This document shows, one piece after another, positions 33,617-43,419 of a DNA stretch of 64,000 bases (positions are counted from its first letter, which is position 1; each line of letters begins with the position of its first letter). The translations under genes were made by a program, and so were the position numbers. The notes beneath the pieces are model-generated. The model had not been told where the DNA came from. It searched no databases and saw only the letters and a list, made by a program, of their open reading frames with translations. Source of the stretch: Christiangramia crocea (GTDB taxonomy: Bacteria; Bacteroidota; Bacteroidia; Flavobacteriales; Flavobacteriaceae); contig NZ_JAJSON010000009.1 of assembly GCF_022410465.1 (NCBI RefSeq), forward strand, positions 1 to 64,000. Direction: 5' to 3'.

Positions 33617-36439
33617 ATGCATAACTTTCGCCTTTCTAATTTGAGATGCATTTTGAGTAAGAACCTCTTTATACTGTTTTTCTTTTTTAGCCTCTTTACC
33701 ACCGCGCAGGAATTACCTCCCGTGGTGAACTATGGTCCCAATCAATATGCAGCAGGGAACCAGAACTGGATGGTCTCTCAGGCGGGGAGCGAGAACTTTT
33801 ATTTTGCCAATAGTACAGGCCTTTTGGAGTATAATGGTGAGAACTGGAATATTTACCCGGTTCCCAATAAAACTATAGTTCGGTCGGTAAAAGTTGTTGG
33901 AGACAGGATATATACCGGGGCTTATATGGAGGCCGGCTACTGGGAACGTGATAAATTCGGGAACCTTCAATACACAAGTCTTTCAACTGATTTCTCTGAT
34001 CTTATTAGCGATGGAGAACAATTCTGGGATATTGAATTTTTAGACGGGATGGTAGCTTTCCGCAGTTTTGGGGGGATATATTTTTATGACCCAGAAAAGG
34101 GCAGCGTCTCAAAGATGGATAATCCATTGGGGCGACCTATATCAGCGATGTTCCTTCTAAATAAAGAGCTATACTTTCAACTGGTGGGTAAGGGACTTTA
34201 TAGAATAAAGAATGGGGTTCCTCAACTTGTCATACCTTTTGAAGATTTTCAGGAGGTGGCAATAATGCACCTGTATACCAAAGAAGATAATCTGTGTTTT
34301 GTTTCAGGTAACTCAGAGTTCTTTAAATGGGATGGAAAAAAACTTATAAAATTTAATCAGAGCCTTAGTCTGGAAATAGGCTATCCTAATATTCTATCTG
34401 CGTTGAACCTCTCAGATGGATCGGTGATCCTTGGTACCGTGGGAAGTGGAATTCTTCAAATTAACCCGGAGGGAAAGCTTGTGAACACTTTCAATCAGGA
34501 AAATGTCCTTTTTAATAATACGGTACTCGACCTTTATTCTGACGATTCAGGCCATATCTGGGCGGGTCTGGATTATGGAATAAGTATGATAGACCTTCAT
34601 TCTCAGTTTGGCTCTTTTCAGGATAATAAAGGGGAAATAGGATCGGTCTACTCTTCTTATGAGGAAGATGGCAAGCTTTACCTGGGAACAAACCAGGGAT
34701 TATACTTAAGAAATAAGGGTGAAGGCAGCTTTTCACTTATAGAAGGGACAAAGGGACAAGTATGGTTTATAGCGAAAGTTGGTGGACATATCTTTTGTGG
34801 TCATGACACCGGGACGTTTCTTATTGAAGGGGATAAAGCTCGTAAGATTTCTAACAGGCTGGGTACATGGATGGTAAAGGAATATGAAGAAGGAGTGTTT
34901 ATTCAGGGGCATTATAATGGAATTAGTTTTTTACGGGAGAAAGAAAGCGGAATCAAAGAACTTCCCATGCTTCAGGAATTTCCTCATTCATCAAAATTCA
35001 TAGAGATTGATGAAAACCGGAATGTATGGGTGAGTAATGAACATAAAGGGGTTTTCAGGATGAAACTTGATGATTCCCTTTCCCTCCCCCCAGTGCAAAT
35101 AAAAAACTATAAATTTCCGAATGAATCTGGAATTACTTCAAGTATTTTCAGGTTTCATGATACACTCTATTATAGTTCCAAACAGAACATCTATCAGTAT
35201 GATGAAAAAACTGACAATTTCGACAGGGATAATCGCCTAAATGAAATTATAACCTCGATAGACCGGATTTCAGGAAAAATGATCAGCGAATCCCAGGGTA
35301 GTAAGATATGGGGATTTGCCAGTGAAGGAATATTTTATCTGGAACCCGCACAACTTAACGAGGATTACACCTGGGATTTTATCTATATAGATCAGTATTT
35401 CAGGAATATTGCAATAGGTTATGAGAATATTGCTGGAATAGGCGACGACGAATATGTGTTGGGCGTCTCCAACGGCTATGTAAAATTTCATCTTCCACTG
35501 GAAGAATGGGAAATTAATAAAATAAGATTGCATCAGGTTAGCGTAAACAGGCTGGATAATCCGGCAGAGAATGTTGAAATTGCTAAGGCAGGATCTTTTG
35601 ATTATAAGTATAATAACATCTCATTTCAATATAGTGTTCCGGTATACGAGAAATATTTAAAAGCTGTTTACAGTTATCGACTGCTTGGTTTCAGCCCAAA
35701 TTGGAGCGAATGGGAAGCTAACCCGGTTGCCAGTTTTAAGAATCTTGATTTTGGAGATTATACTTTTGAAGTCAGGGCTAAGATTGGGGATACAGTGAGC
35801 GAAACGCTTACATATGACTTTAGGATAGAGCGTCCATATTACTTAAGCAATCTGGCCATTGCACTGTATGTTTTACTGCTCATGCTTATCATCTTTTCAG
35901 TTCACTTCCTGTATAAACGACATCACAAGAAAGTTGCAGCCGAAAATGAGCGCGCTCTTAAATTAAAGAATCTTGAAGCTGAAAGGGAGATCATTAAACT
36001 GAAGAATGAGAAACTCGAACAGGATATGGCCAATAAAAACCGGGAGCTGGCTGTTTCCACAATGAGCCTGATCAAAAAGAATGAGTTCCTGACCAGTATT
36101 AAAAAGAAACTTAAGGACTCTGAGGAATCCCCGAAAGTGAAGTCGGTAATTAAAACCATAGATAAGGATATTAGCGAAGAAGATAACTGGAAATTCTTCA
36201 AAAAGGCCTTTAGTAATGCCGATAAGGATTTCTTTAAAAAGATTAAGGCTCAACATCCTGATCTAACTGCAAACGATCTAAAACTGTGCGCTTACCTGCG
36301 ACTCAATCTTTCCTCTAAAGAGATCGCTCCACTTCTAAATATTTCGGTAAAAAGCGTCGAAATAAAACGATATCGTTTGCGGAAAAAAATGAATTTAGAC
36401 AGGGATACCAACCTTACCGATTATATCCTCGCTCTGTAG
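33617..36439 (+). CDS. Membrane-tethered propeller/Y_Y_Y/LuxR-type transcription regulator of the laminarin PUL
   Basis: 940 residues from the ATG at 33617 (an upstream TTG at 33608 adds only three residues and is less likely). Signal peptide to about 34 (FILFFFFSLFTTAQE). A periplasmic propeller region (about 35-660) is followed by a Y_Y_Y domain (about 665-755), one membrane helix (about 763-785, in LAIALYVLLLMLIIFSVHFL), a coiled coil (about 790-845), and a C-terminal LuxR-type HTH (LCAYLRLNLSSKEIAPLLNI then SVKSVEIKRYRLRKKM). There is no histidine kinase or receiver domain, so it is a one-component, membrane-spanning sensor. It stands directly upstream of the SusC-SusD-GH operon and probably controls it. 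Confidence 0.88.
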   Translation: MHNFRLSNLRCILSKNLFILFFFFSLFTTAQELPPVVNYGPNQYAAGNQNWMVSQAGSENFYFANSTGLLEYNGENWNIYPVPNKTIVRSVKVVGDRIYTGAYMEAGYWERDKFGNLQYTSLSTDFSDLISDGEQFWDIEFLDGMVAFRSFGGIYFYDPEKGSVSKMDNPLGRPISAMFLLNKELYFQLVGKGLYRIKNGVPQLVIPFEDFQEVAIMHLYTKEDNLCFVSGNSEFFKWDGKKLIKFNQSLSLEIGYPNILSALNLSDGSVILGTVGSGILQINPEGKLVNTFNQENVLFNNTVLDLYSDDSGHIWAGLDYGISMIDLHSQFGSFQDNKGEIGSVYSSYEEDGKLYLGTNQGLYLRNKGEGSFSLIEGTKGQVWFIAKVGGHIFCGHDTGTFLIEGDKARKISNRLGTWMVKEYEEGVFIQGHYNGISFLREKESGIKELPMLQEFPHSSKFIEIDENRNVWVSNEHKGVFRMKLDDSLSLPPVQIKNYKFPNESGITSSIFRFHDTLYYSSKQNIYQYDEKTDNFDRDNRLNEIITSIDRISGKMISESQGSKIWGFASEGIFYLEPAQLNEDYTWDFIYIDQYFRNIAIGYENIAGIGDDEYVLGVSNGYVKFHLPLEEWEINKIRLHQVSVNRLDNPAENVEIAKAGSFDYKYNNISFQYSVPVYEKYLKAVYSYRLLGFSPNWSEWEANPVASFKNLDFGDYTFEVRAKIGDTVSETLTYDFRIERPYYLSNLAIALYVLLLMLIIFSVHFLYKRHHKKVAAENERALKLKNLEAEREIIKLKNEKLEQDMANKNRELAVSTMSLIKKNEFLTSIKKKLKDSEESPKVKSVIKTIDKDISEEDNWKFFKKAFSNADKDFFKKIKAQHPDLTANDLKLCAYLRLNLSSKEIAPLLNISVKSVEIKRYRLRKKMNLDRDTNLTDYILAL

Positions 36440-36441
36440 AA

Positions 36442-36481
36442 CTTTACATCCCCTCAGAAAAACTCTACATGACCTCTACAT
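36442..36481. promoter_or_regulatory. Helically phased direct repeats before the second susC
   Basis: Three copies of CTYTACAT at 36442-36449, 36463-36470 and 36474-36481; starts are 21 and 11 bp apart, about two and one helical turns. An inverted partner (CAGATGTAGA) lies at 36595-36604. They sit between the LuxR-type regulator and susC, so are candidate binding sites. Confidence 0.45.
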
Positions 36482-36681
36482 TATATGTATTCTTCTTATA
36501 ATCAACGGACTTTCTAAAAATTATCAATTTCTCTATAAAGGCCTGATTGCATTGGTGTATTGATAATTTCAAATATAAAATACTGGCAAATTCCCAGATG
36601 TAGATTTTTTGTAAAGGTGCTTTTCCGGTTTTCTTAATCTTCTGTTAATAAATTGGAAAAACAATTTTAACAACTAAAAAC

Positions 36682-39600
36682 ATGAGGAAATTTACCTGTC
36701 TTTTGATTGTATTTCTAAGCGGGTTATTCGCCGGTTACGCGCAAACATTTTCGGTTAGCGGTAAGGTGGCCGATGAGAACAACATGCCATTGCCGGGCGT
36801 TAATGTAATCGTTGAAGGGGAAGCACGGGGTACTACCACCGATTTTGATGGCCTTTTTACAATAGATGATTTAACGGCCGGAGACGCACTTCTGTTCAGT
36901 TATGTAGGTTTCATACCTCAGCGAATAACCGTGAATAATTCACAATCGCTTAACGTTCAATTGCAGACCGATTCAGAAGCACTGGATGAAGTGGTCGTGA
37001 TTGGGTACGGAACCCAGTCTAAAAAGGAAATCACCGGTGCAGTAAGTGTAGTAGATTCAGAGACTATCGAAGAACAGAACCCGGCCAGGGTCGAACAGGC
37101 ATTGCAGGGGCGTGTCGCAGGGGTGAATGTAACCTCTACTTCTGGATCACCGGGTAGCGGATCTACCATAAATATTAGAGGGATTAGTACCAATGGGAAT
37201 AATGCGCCGCTTATTCTGGTAGATGGTAACGTGATCGAAGATCTAAGTGTTATCAACCCTAATGATATTGAGAGCATCAACGTTCTAAAGGATGCTACAG
37301 CGGGTATCTATGGTGTAAGAGCGGCAAACGGTGTAATTCTTATTACTACCAAGTCTGGAAAGCTATCATCAGATCTTAAGGTTAATTTTGATGCTTATAC
37401 CGGCCTGCAGGAAACTTCGAGAAAGCTTCCTGTACTTAATGCCACTGAATATGCTGTGATTGTAAATGAAGCCTATGCTGCTGCGGGTGAAATCCCGCCA
37501 TTTGCTAATTTCAGGGATTTCGGCGTGGGAACTGACTGGCAGGAGGAAGTCTTTAAGACAGCTCCTATTTCCGATATAAACCTTAACCTTTCAGGCGGGG
37601 GTGAGAAAACCACCTATGCAGGGGGTGTTGCTTATTTCAACCAGGATGGTATCGTTGGAGGTGGGAAAGCCAATTATAACAGACTCACTGCCCGGGCAAA
37701 TTTCACTTATGAGATCATTGAGGATCTAAAGGTTAACCTGTCAGGGATCTATACTAATTCAAACCGTAACACTCTTTCAGAAAATGCATTGGGATCGGTA
37801 TTGTTCAATGCAGTGAACATGGATCCTACTTTAAGTGTTTTTGATGGGAATGGTGATTACACCCTGGCTGAAGGTTTGGGGAACGAAGTAATTAATCCAC
37901 TTGCCCAGGTTGCGAATACATATAATGATACCGAAGTGAATAAGATCAGTGGTGTTGGAGGTCTGGAATATACTTTCTTTGATAAACTAACGGCGAAGAC
38001 ACAGTTCCAGTTCAATTATTCGGAAGTGGATGGGAAATATTTTTCTCCGGAAGCTTTTTACGGGTCGGGGAAGGTATTCAATGTAGACAGGAATAGTATA
38101 ACCGAGAACTTTGATATCTACCGTGATTATACCTGGGATAACTTCCTTACATATAATGATGAGTTCGGAGATCATAATCTTACAGCCCTTCTTGGTATGT
38201 CGGTTTTTAAAACAACCGGTGACTTATCATCGTTTACGGGTTTCGAAATTCCAGGGAATTCATATGAAAATGCGAGTATAGTCAATGCTATAGATGTGGT
38301 AGATAACTACCAGAATGGCGGTAATTTCTTTGACGCCAGACTGCTTTCCTATTTTAGCAGGATTCAGTACGATTATAAGGGAAAATATCTTTTGTCTGCT
38401 CTTATTAGACGTGATGGATCTACCAAATTTGGTCCTGAAAATAAATTCGGTTGGTTTCCTTCAGCCTCGGCGGGTTGGGTAGTTTCTGATGAGAATTTCT
38501 TTACGAACAACAGCTTTGTTAGCTTCCTGAAATTAAGAGGTAGTTACGGTATTATTGGTAATGACCGAATTCCGGATTTCAGATATGTTTCGCTGCTTAA
38601 TGGAGAGGGAACTTATGTCTTTGACGATGAGCTTGTGTACGGAAAAGCGAGCGGAGCGCTGGCTAACCCGGAGATCAAATGGGAGAAGCAAAAAACCCTG
38701 GATATCGGGCTGGATATGAGATTACTCGATTCAAGGGTAGATATCACTGCAGATTACTTTAAACGAAGAACAGAAGATCTGCTGGTTGTTTCACAGGTAT
38801 CTGGGATTCTTGGTTCGGGGGCGCCGGGAGCAGCACCACCGGTGATCAATGCCGGAATTGTGGAAAACAAAGGATTTGAATTCTCCATTGGCTACAACCA
38901 GATGGTGAATGATGACTTTAAGCTCAACATCAACTATAACTTCACCACCCTGGAGAATGAGGTTCTTTTTGTAAATAGCGAAAATGGGTTTATTCCTGGA
39001 GGAGCATTTGGGATTGGTCTTGAGCCACCATCAAGAATGGAAGCAGGGCAACCTATAGGTTATTTTTACGGACTGGAGACAGACGGAGTCTTCCAAACTC
39101 AGGAAGAAATAGATAATCATGCTGAGCAGGCTAATGCCGCTCCTGGAGATCTGAGATTTGTGGATCAGAATGGAGATGGGGTAATAGATCCGAATGACCG
39201 TGTGAATATTGGAGATCCTATCCCCGACCTTACCATGGGACTTAATTTAGGTTTTACCTGGAAGAATTTTGATTTTGCCGCTTACGCTTTTGCTTCAGTA
39301 GGCAATGATATCATTAGAAATTATGAGCGTAATCAGCCCAATACGAACAAACCTCTTACTTACCTTAACCGATGGACAGGGCCGGGATCTACTAATGAGT
39401 TTCCAAGAGTAACCATCGGAGCAAATTCAAATAATCTGTTATCAGATTATTACGTGGAAGACGGTTCCTATCTGAGACTTCAGAACATCCAGTTTGGTTA
39501 TAATCTTAGCCCTGAAGTGCTTTCCAATACAGGGGTTGAAAAATTAAGGATGTATGCCTCAGTGAATAACGCATTCACTTGGACCGAATATAACGGGTTT

Positions 39601-39702
39601 GATCCTTCCGGGTCTACTGGAGCTCCTATTGGAGGAGGAATAGACCAGGGATTCTATCCGGTGCCCAGAATTTATATGTTAGGAATTAATTTGAAATTTT
39701 AA
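36682..39702 (+). CDS. SusC/RagA-type TonB-linked transporter, laminarin PUL
   Basis: 1006 residues. Signal peptide about 1-21 (ending AGYAQ); carboxypeptidase-regulatory-like domain (VSGKVADENNMPLPGVNVIV, about 25-95); the SusC hallmark LDEVVVIGYGTQSKKEITGA at the plug start (about 100-118); plug to about 225 with YGVRAANGVILITTKSG; beta-barrel to the C-terminal strand YMLGINLKF. Family length is normal. It is 242 bp downstream of the regulator gene and 4 bp upstream of susD. The downstream GH16, GH3, GH16 set suggests import of beta-1,3-glucan (laminarin) oligomers. Base composition is less A+T-rich than the first SusC at 9299, and the two are clearly different proteins. Confidence 0.95.
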   Translation: MRKFTCLLIVFLSGLFAGYAQTFSVSGKVADENNMPLPGVNVIVEGEARGTTTDFDGLFTIDDLTAGDALLFSYVGFIPQRITVNNSQSLNVQLQTDSEALDEVVVIGYGTQSKKEITGAVSVVDSETIEEQNPARVEQALQGRVAGVNVTSTSGSPGSGSTINIRGISTNGNNAPLILVDGNVIEDLSVINPNDIESINVLKDATAGIYGVRAANGVILITTKSGKLSSDLKVNFDAYTGLQETSRKLPVLNATEYAVIVNEAYAAAGEIPPFANFRDFGVGTDWQEEVFKTAPISDINLNLSGGGEKTTYAGGVAYFNQDGIVGGGKANYNRLTARANFTYEIIEDLKVNLSGIYTNSNRNTLSENALGSVLFNAVNMDPTLSVFDGNGDYTLAEGLGNEVINPLAQVANTYNDTEVNKISGVGGLEYTFFDKLTAKTQFQFNYSEVDGKYFSPEAFYGSGKVFNVDRNSITENFDIYRDYTWDNFLTYNDEFGDHNLTALLGMSVFKTTGDLSSFTGFEIPGNSYENASIVNAIDVVDNYQNGGNFFDARLLSYFSRIQYDYKGKYLLSALIRRDGSTKFGPENKFGWFPSASAGWVVSDENFFTNNSFVSFLKLRGSYGIIGNDRIPDFRYVSLLNGEGTYVFDDELVYGKASGALANPEIKWEKQKTLDIGLDMRLLDSRVDITADYFKRRTEDLLVVSQVSGILGSGAPGAAPPVINAGIVENKGFEFSIGYNQMVNDDFKLNINYNFTTLENEVLFVNSENGFIPGGAFGIGLEPPSRMEAGQPIGYFYGLETDGVFQTQEEIDNHAEQANAAPGDLRFVDQNGDGVIDPNDRVNIGDPIPDLTMGLNLGFTWKNFDFAAYAFASVGNDIIRNYERNQPNTNKPLTYLNRWTGPGSTNEFPRVTIGANSNNLLSDYYVEDGSYLRLQNIQFGYNLSPEVLSNTGVEKLRMYASVNNAFTWTEYNGFDPSGSTGAPIGGGIDQGFYPVPRIYMLGINLKF

Positions 39703-39706
39703 AAAG

Positions 39707-41170
39707 ATGAGAACGAAACTATATACACTCAAATACATGCTCACATTTGCCTTTCTGGTATTAGCGGGCTGTAGTGATGATTTTGTTTATGTAGACGGGC
39801 AGGATGAAAATTCCGAAGATTATTTCAATACACCGGAAGATTATGAGCTCGCCCTAGTAGGAGCATATGACCTTTTACAGGCTACCTATTTAAATGTGAT
39901 GCTGGGCGAGATCGCTTCCGATAATACACTTGCGGGAGGAGAAAGCGCCACAGATGTACCAGGTATTCAGGAAATCGATGATATGGTACACACCCCTGTT
40001 AATCAGCAATTACGTGATATCTGGAGCTGGATGTATGCCGGTGTTAATCGTGCCAATTATATCCTTGAATTTCAGGATAAGATAGATTTTGAAGGGAAGG
40101 AAGAGATCATTGCTCAGGCAAGATTCCTTCGTGCTTACTACTATTTTGAGCTTGTTAAATGGTTCGGTGATGTGCCATTGGCAGTAGACAGGCGAATTCA
40201 GTTTGGTGATCAGTTCGATATCCCAAGAACACCCAAAGCAGAAGTTTATTCACTTATTGAAGAAGACCTTAAGTTTGCGGCGGCCAATCTGCCCGCTACC
40301 CAGGAAGAGGAGGGGCGTATCACTTCTGGTGCCGCGCAGGCATTATTAGGAAAAGCCTATTTGTACCAGAAAGAATTTGCTGAAGCCGCCACCGCTTTTG
40401 AACCTGTAATAAACGGTCCTTATTCCTTGGTTGAGGATTATGAGAGCATATTCGAGCCCGAAGGTGAGAATAATGAGGAGTCTGTTTTTGAAGTTCAGTA
40501 CACCGATAAGGAAGGAGCCGGATTTGGATGTCTTCAGTGTAGTGAAGGTAACGTGGCCGTTGGATTTAACGGGATAAGAAATTACACGGGGCCAAAATTC
40601 GAATCAGGATTTAGCTTCAATGTTCCTGTTCAGGAAGTAGTTGACCTTTTTAGCGGGGATGATATTCGTAAGGATGTAGCCATTCTTGATATTGAAGCGT
40701 GGGCGGAAGAAACAGGAGCCACCTATTCTGAAGGATATGAGCATACCGGTTATTATAACAGAAAATATATCTCAAGACAGGGAGATCTTAATACCGGCGA
40801 TGCGAACCTTACAAACCCAAATAACTACAGAGCCATAAGGCTGGCCGATGTACTGTTAATGGCTGCTGAGGCTAATCTCAAAAAACCGTCTCCGGATGAA
40901 GAAAAGGCCAGAAGATATCTGAATTTGGTAAGGGAACGTGCAGAGCTTGATCCTGTAACCCTCTCAGAGGATGATCTTCTGGAGCAGATATATGAGGACA
41001 GAAGGCTGGAACTGGTAGGAGAAGGACATCGTTTCTTTGACCTTGTAAGAACAGAAAGAGCTGCCGATGAGATCGATGGCTTTGTTTCCGGAAAACATGA
41101 ATTATTCCCAATCCCTGCTATAGAAATACAATTGGCAGGAAACAACTGGGAGCAGAATCCAGGATATTAA
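39707..41170 (+). CDS. SusD/RagB-type surface lipoprotein, laminarin PUL
   Basis: 487 residues. The lipobox ends at C22 (FLVLAGCSDDF) with Asp-Asp just after it, the surface-export signal. SusD features: NRANYILEF, AQARFLRAYYYFELVKWFGD, GAAQALLGKAYLYQKEFAEA and the C-terminal IYEDRRLELVGEGHRFFDLV, ending NPGY. It partners the SusC 4 bp upstream and is followed after 23 bp by the repeat-containing lipoprotein, so one transcript is likely. Confidence 0.95.
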   Translation: MRTKLYTLKYMLTFAFLVLAGCSDDFVYVDGQDENSEDYFNTPEDYELALVGAYDLLQATYLNVMLGEIASDNTLAGGESATDVPGIQEIDDMVHTPVNQQLRDIWSWMYAGVNRANYILEFQDKIDFEGKEEIIAQARFLRAYYYFELVKWFGDVPLAVDRRIQFGDQFDIPRTPKAEVYSLIEEDLKFAAANLPATQEEEGRITSGAAQALLGKAYLYQKEFAEAATAFEPVINGPYSLVEDYESIFEPEGENNEESVFEVQYTDKEGAGFGCLQCSEGNVAVGFNGIRNYTGPKFESGFSFNVPVQEVVDLFSGDDIRKDVAILDIEAWAEETGATYSEGYEHTGYYNRKYISRQGDLNTGDANLTNPNNYRAIRLADVLLMAAEANLKKPSPDEEKARRYLNLVRERAELDPVTLSEDDLLEQIYEDRRLELVGEGHRFFDLVRTERAADEIDGFVSGKHELFPIPAIEIQLAGNNWEQNPGY

Positions 41171-41193
41171 AAAAATAATTAAAACGAATAAAG

Positions 41194-43368
41194 ATGAAAA
41201 TATTCAAATTTTTAGCGATGCTTACCGTCTCCGTCCTTTTATTCACGGGCTGTGCAGATGATGATATTACTAACTACGCCTTCGCAGAAGTCTCTGCTCC
41301 TTCAAATGTGAGTGCAGACTTTGACATTACCCAGGATGATACGGGAACGGTTACCATTACTCCGGCGGGCGAGGGAGCACAAATGTTTGAAGTTTATTTC
41401 GGGGAGACCGAAAATGAAACTCCTGTTGAAGTTGCTGCAGGAGAAAATGTAACACATGTTTATGGGGAAGGGGAATACGACGTTAAGATCGTTGCAATTG
41501 GATCTAGTGGTTTGACAAGTGAATATAATCAAAACCTTGTTGTTTCTTTTAAAGCTCCTGAAAATCTGCAGGTAATTGTAGATCAGCCTGCTACGAATCC
41601 TAAGAAGATTACTGTAAGTCCATCTGCAGATTATGCTACATTATTCGAAGTATATTTTGGGGATATGGAAGATGAGGAGCCAACTCAGGTGATGCCAGGC
41701 GGAAGTGTGGATTACACTTACGATCCAGGGGTGTACGAGATAACTGTAATTGCTAAAGGGGCAGGGAGGGCCACTACGGAAGAAGATGCGATCGTTATTA
41801 TCCCTGAGGCTACAGATCCTTTGAAGCTGCCTATTACTTTTGATATGGGAACGGTAAGTTATGCCGCAGAAACTTTTGGTGGGGCCAGCTATGAAGTGGT
41901 TACAAATCCGGATGTATATAGATCACATACTACCGAATCTAATGTTGGAGCCATTACCAACTCAGGAGCCGAATGGGAAGGTGGTTCTTTCTCTTTAGGT
42001 GAACCAGTTGATTTTAGTGGAGATGATAAACAGATTACCATGAAAATGTGGTCTGATGTTGAAGTTTCAGTTCTTATGAAGTTTGAAGGAGGAATTGATG
42101 ATGCAAGAGCTAACGAAGTGAAAGTTACCCACAGCGGGACAGGTTGGGAAAGTCTAACCTTTGATTTTGCTACCAATGCTACAAAAAGTTTTATTGATGG
42201 AAATCAGGGTGTAGGAGAGCCTTTTGTTCCAACCGGGCAGTATGAAATATTAACCTTATTCATCGATGGAGGTGGATTTACTACAGGTACATTCTATCTA
42301 GATGATATTGCCCAACCTAGTGCTTTACCTAATTGTGTTCCTGAAACAGAAGAAAATATAGATGCCGCCAATGGTCCTATCAACTGGACTTTTATGACAA
42401 ATGATCCAGACCATGAATTTGATCAGTTTGGAAATATTGAAACATATATAGTAGGTAATCCTAAAACCGATGGAATTAATGCAAGTTGTAGAGTGCAGAA
42501 AGTAGTGAAAACCGATCCATGTGAAACCTGGTCTGGAGTAGGACAGGAATTACCTACCGCTATCGATTTCTCTACTACAGATAAAAAAGTATTTACCATG
42601 AAGGTGCTTGCAGAAACCCAGGCTTCTGAAGTTACCCTTAGACTTGAACGTCTGCCGCATCCAAATACAGACCCGGCATACGATAGGGTGGCTACAATCA
42701 CTGAAGTAGGTGAATGGCAGTTATTGACTTTCGATTTTTCAGATGTTTCGGAAGGTACCTTTAAGAGTATGATCATTTATTTTGAAAGAAATGCAAACTG
42801 TGATGGGGACATCTATTACTTTGATGAAATCAAACAGGTTGCCCCTGTGCCTGCTGCCTGTATGGCTGAAACAGAAGAGAATATAGATGCCGCCAACGGT
42901 CCTATTAACTGGACTTTTATGACAGATGATCCAGACCATGAATTTGATCAGTTCGGAAATATTGAAACAGATATTGTAGACAATCCTTCAATCGAGCTCG
43001 TTAATACCAGTTGTAAGGTGCAGAAACTTATAAAAACCGATCCCTGTGAGACCTGGTCAGGTCTGGGACAGGAATTACCAACAGCTATTGATTTTTCTGC
43101 TACAGATAAGAAGAAATTCAAGATGAAAGTATTTGCAGAAACCCAGGTGTCTGAGGTAACTCTTAGATTGGAACGTCTTCCTCATCCAAATGTTGATCCG
43201 GCTTACGATAGAGTGGCTACGATCACACAGGTAGGAGAATGGCAGGAATTGACCTTTGATTTCTCAGATGTTTCGGAAGGAACCTTTAAGAGTATGATCA
43301 TATATTTTGAAAGAGGTGCTAACTGTGATGGGGATGTCTATTATTTTGATGATATCGTGCAATTTTAA
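41194..43368 (+). CDS. Surface lipoprotein with internal duplicated carbohydrate-binding-like domain
   Basis: 724 residues. The lipobox ends at C20 (LLFTGCADDDI) with three Asp, so surface display is expected. The N-terminal part has two PKD/Fn3-like domains (about 28-110 and 112-205), then a jelly-roll-like domain (about 208-378). The C-terminal half is a tandem duplication of about 175 residues (381-555 and 556-724), each with four spaced Cys and motifs NWTFMT, KTDPCETWSG, LRLERLPHPN and DVSEGTFKSMIIYFER. This position after SusD is where surface glycan-binding proteins (SGBPs) are encoded in PULs. A laminarin-binding SGBP is the inferred role; no catalytic motif is seen. It is followed by GH16 after 51 bp. 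Confidence 0.8.
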   Translation: MKIFKFLAMLTVSVLLFTGCADDDITNYAFAEVSAPSNVSADFDITQDDTGTVTITPAGEGAQMFEVYFGETENETPVEVAAGENVTHVYGEGEYDVKIVAIGSSGLTSEYNQNLVVSFKAPENLQVIVDQPATNPKKITVSPSADYATLFEVYFGDMEDEEPTQVMPGGSVDYTYDPGVYEITVIAKGAGRATTEEDAIVIIPEATDPLKLPITFDMGTVSYAAETFGGASYEVVTNPDVYRSHTTESNVGAITNSGAEWEGGSFSLGEPVDFSGDDKQITMKMWSDVEVSVLMKFEGGIDDARANEVKVTHSGTGWESLTFDFATNATKSFIDGNQGVGEPFVPTGQYEILTLFIDGGGFTTGTFYLDDIAQPSALPNCVPETEENIDAANGPINWTFMTNDPDHEFDQFGNIETYIVGNPKTDGINASCRVQKVVKTDPCETWSGVGQELPTAIDFSTTDKKVFTMKVLAETQASEVTLRLERLPHPNTDPAYDRVATITEVGEWQLLTFDFSDVSEGTFKSMIIYFERNANCDGDIYYFDEIKQVAPVPAACMAETEENIDAANGPINWTFMTDDPDHEFDQFGNIETDIVDNPSIELVNTSCKVQKLIKTDPCETWSGLGQELPTAIDFSATDKKKFKMKVFAETQVSEVTLRLERLPHPNVDPAYDRVATITQVGEWQELTFDFSDVSEGTFKSMIIYFERGANCDGDVYYFDDIVQF
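42334..43368 (+). repeat. 525-bp in-frame tandem duplication in the SGBP gene
   Basis: Unit one is 42334-42858; unit two starts at 42859 and is complete but for about 15 bp at the stop. Both translate to closely matching domains, with differences scattered and a cluster of change near NPKTDGINAS versus NPSIELVNTS. This is a recent domain duplication. Confidence 0.9.
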
Positions 43369-43419
43369 AGTGATTTCTTTTACTCAACATTTCTGTAAAA
43401 AGAATTTGAAAATAAAATT

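Noticed and set aside
42334-43368. Repeat array that might suggest CRISPR or a satellite
   Set aside because: The unit is 525 bp, in frame, and codes for a protein domain; no spacers. No CRISPR array was seen anywhere in the window.
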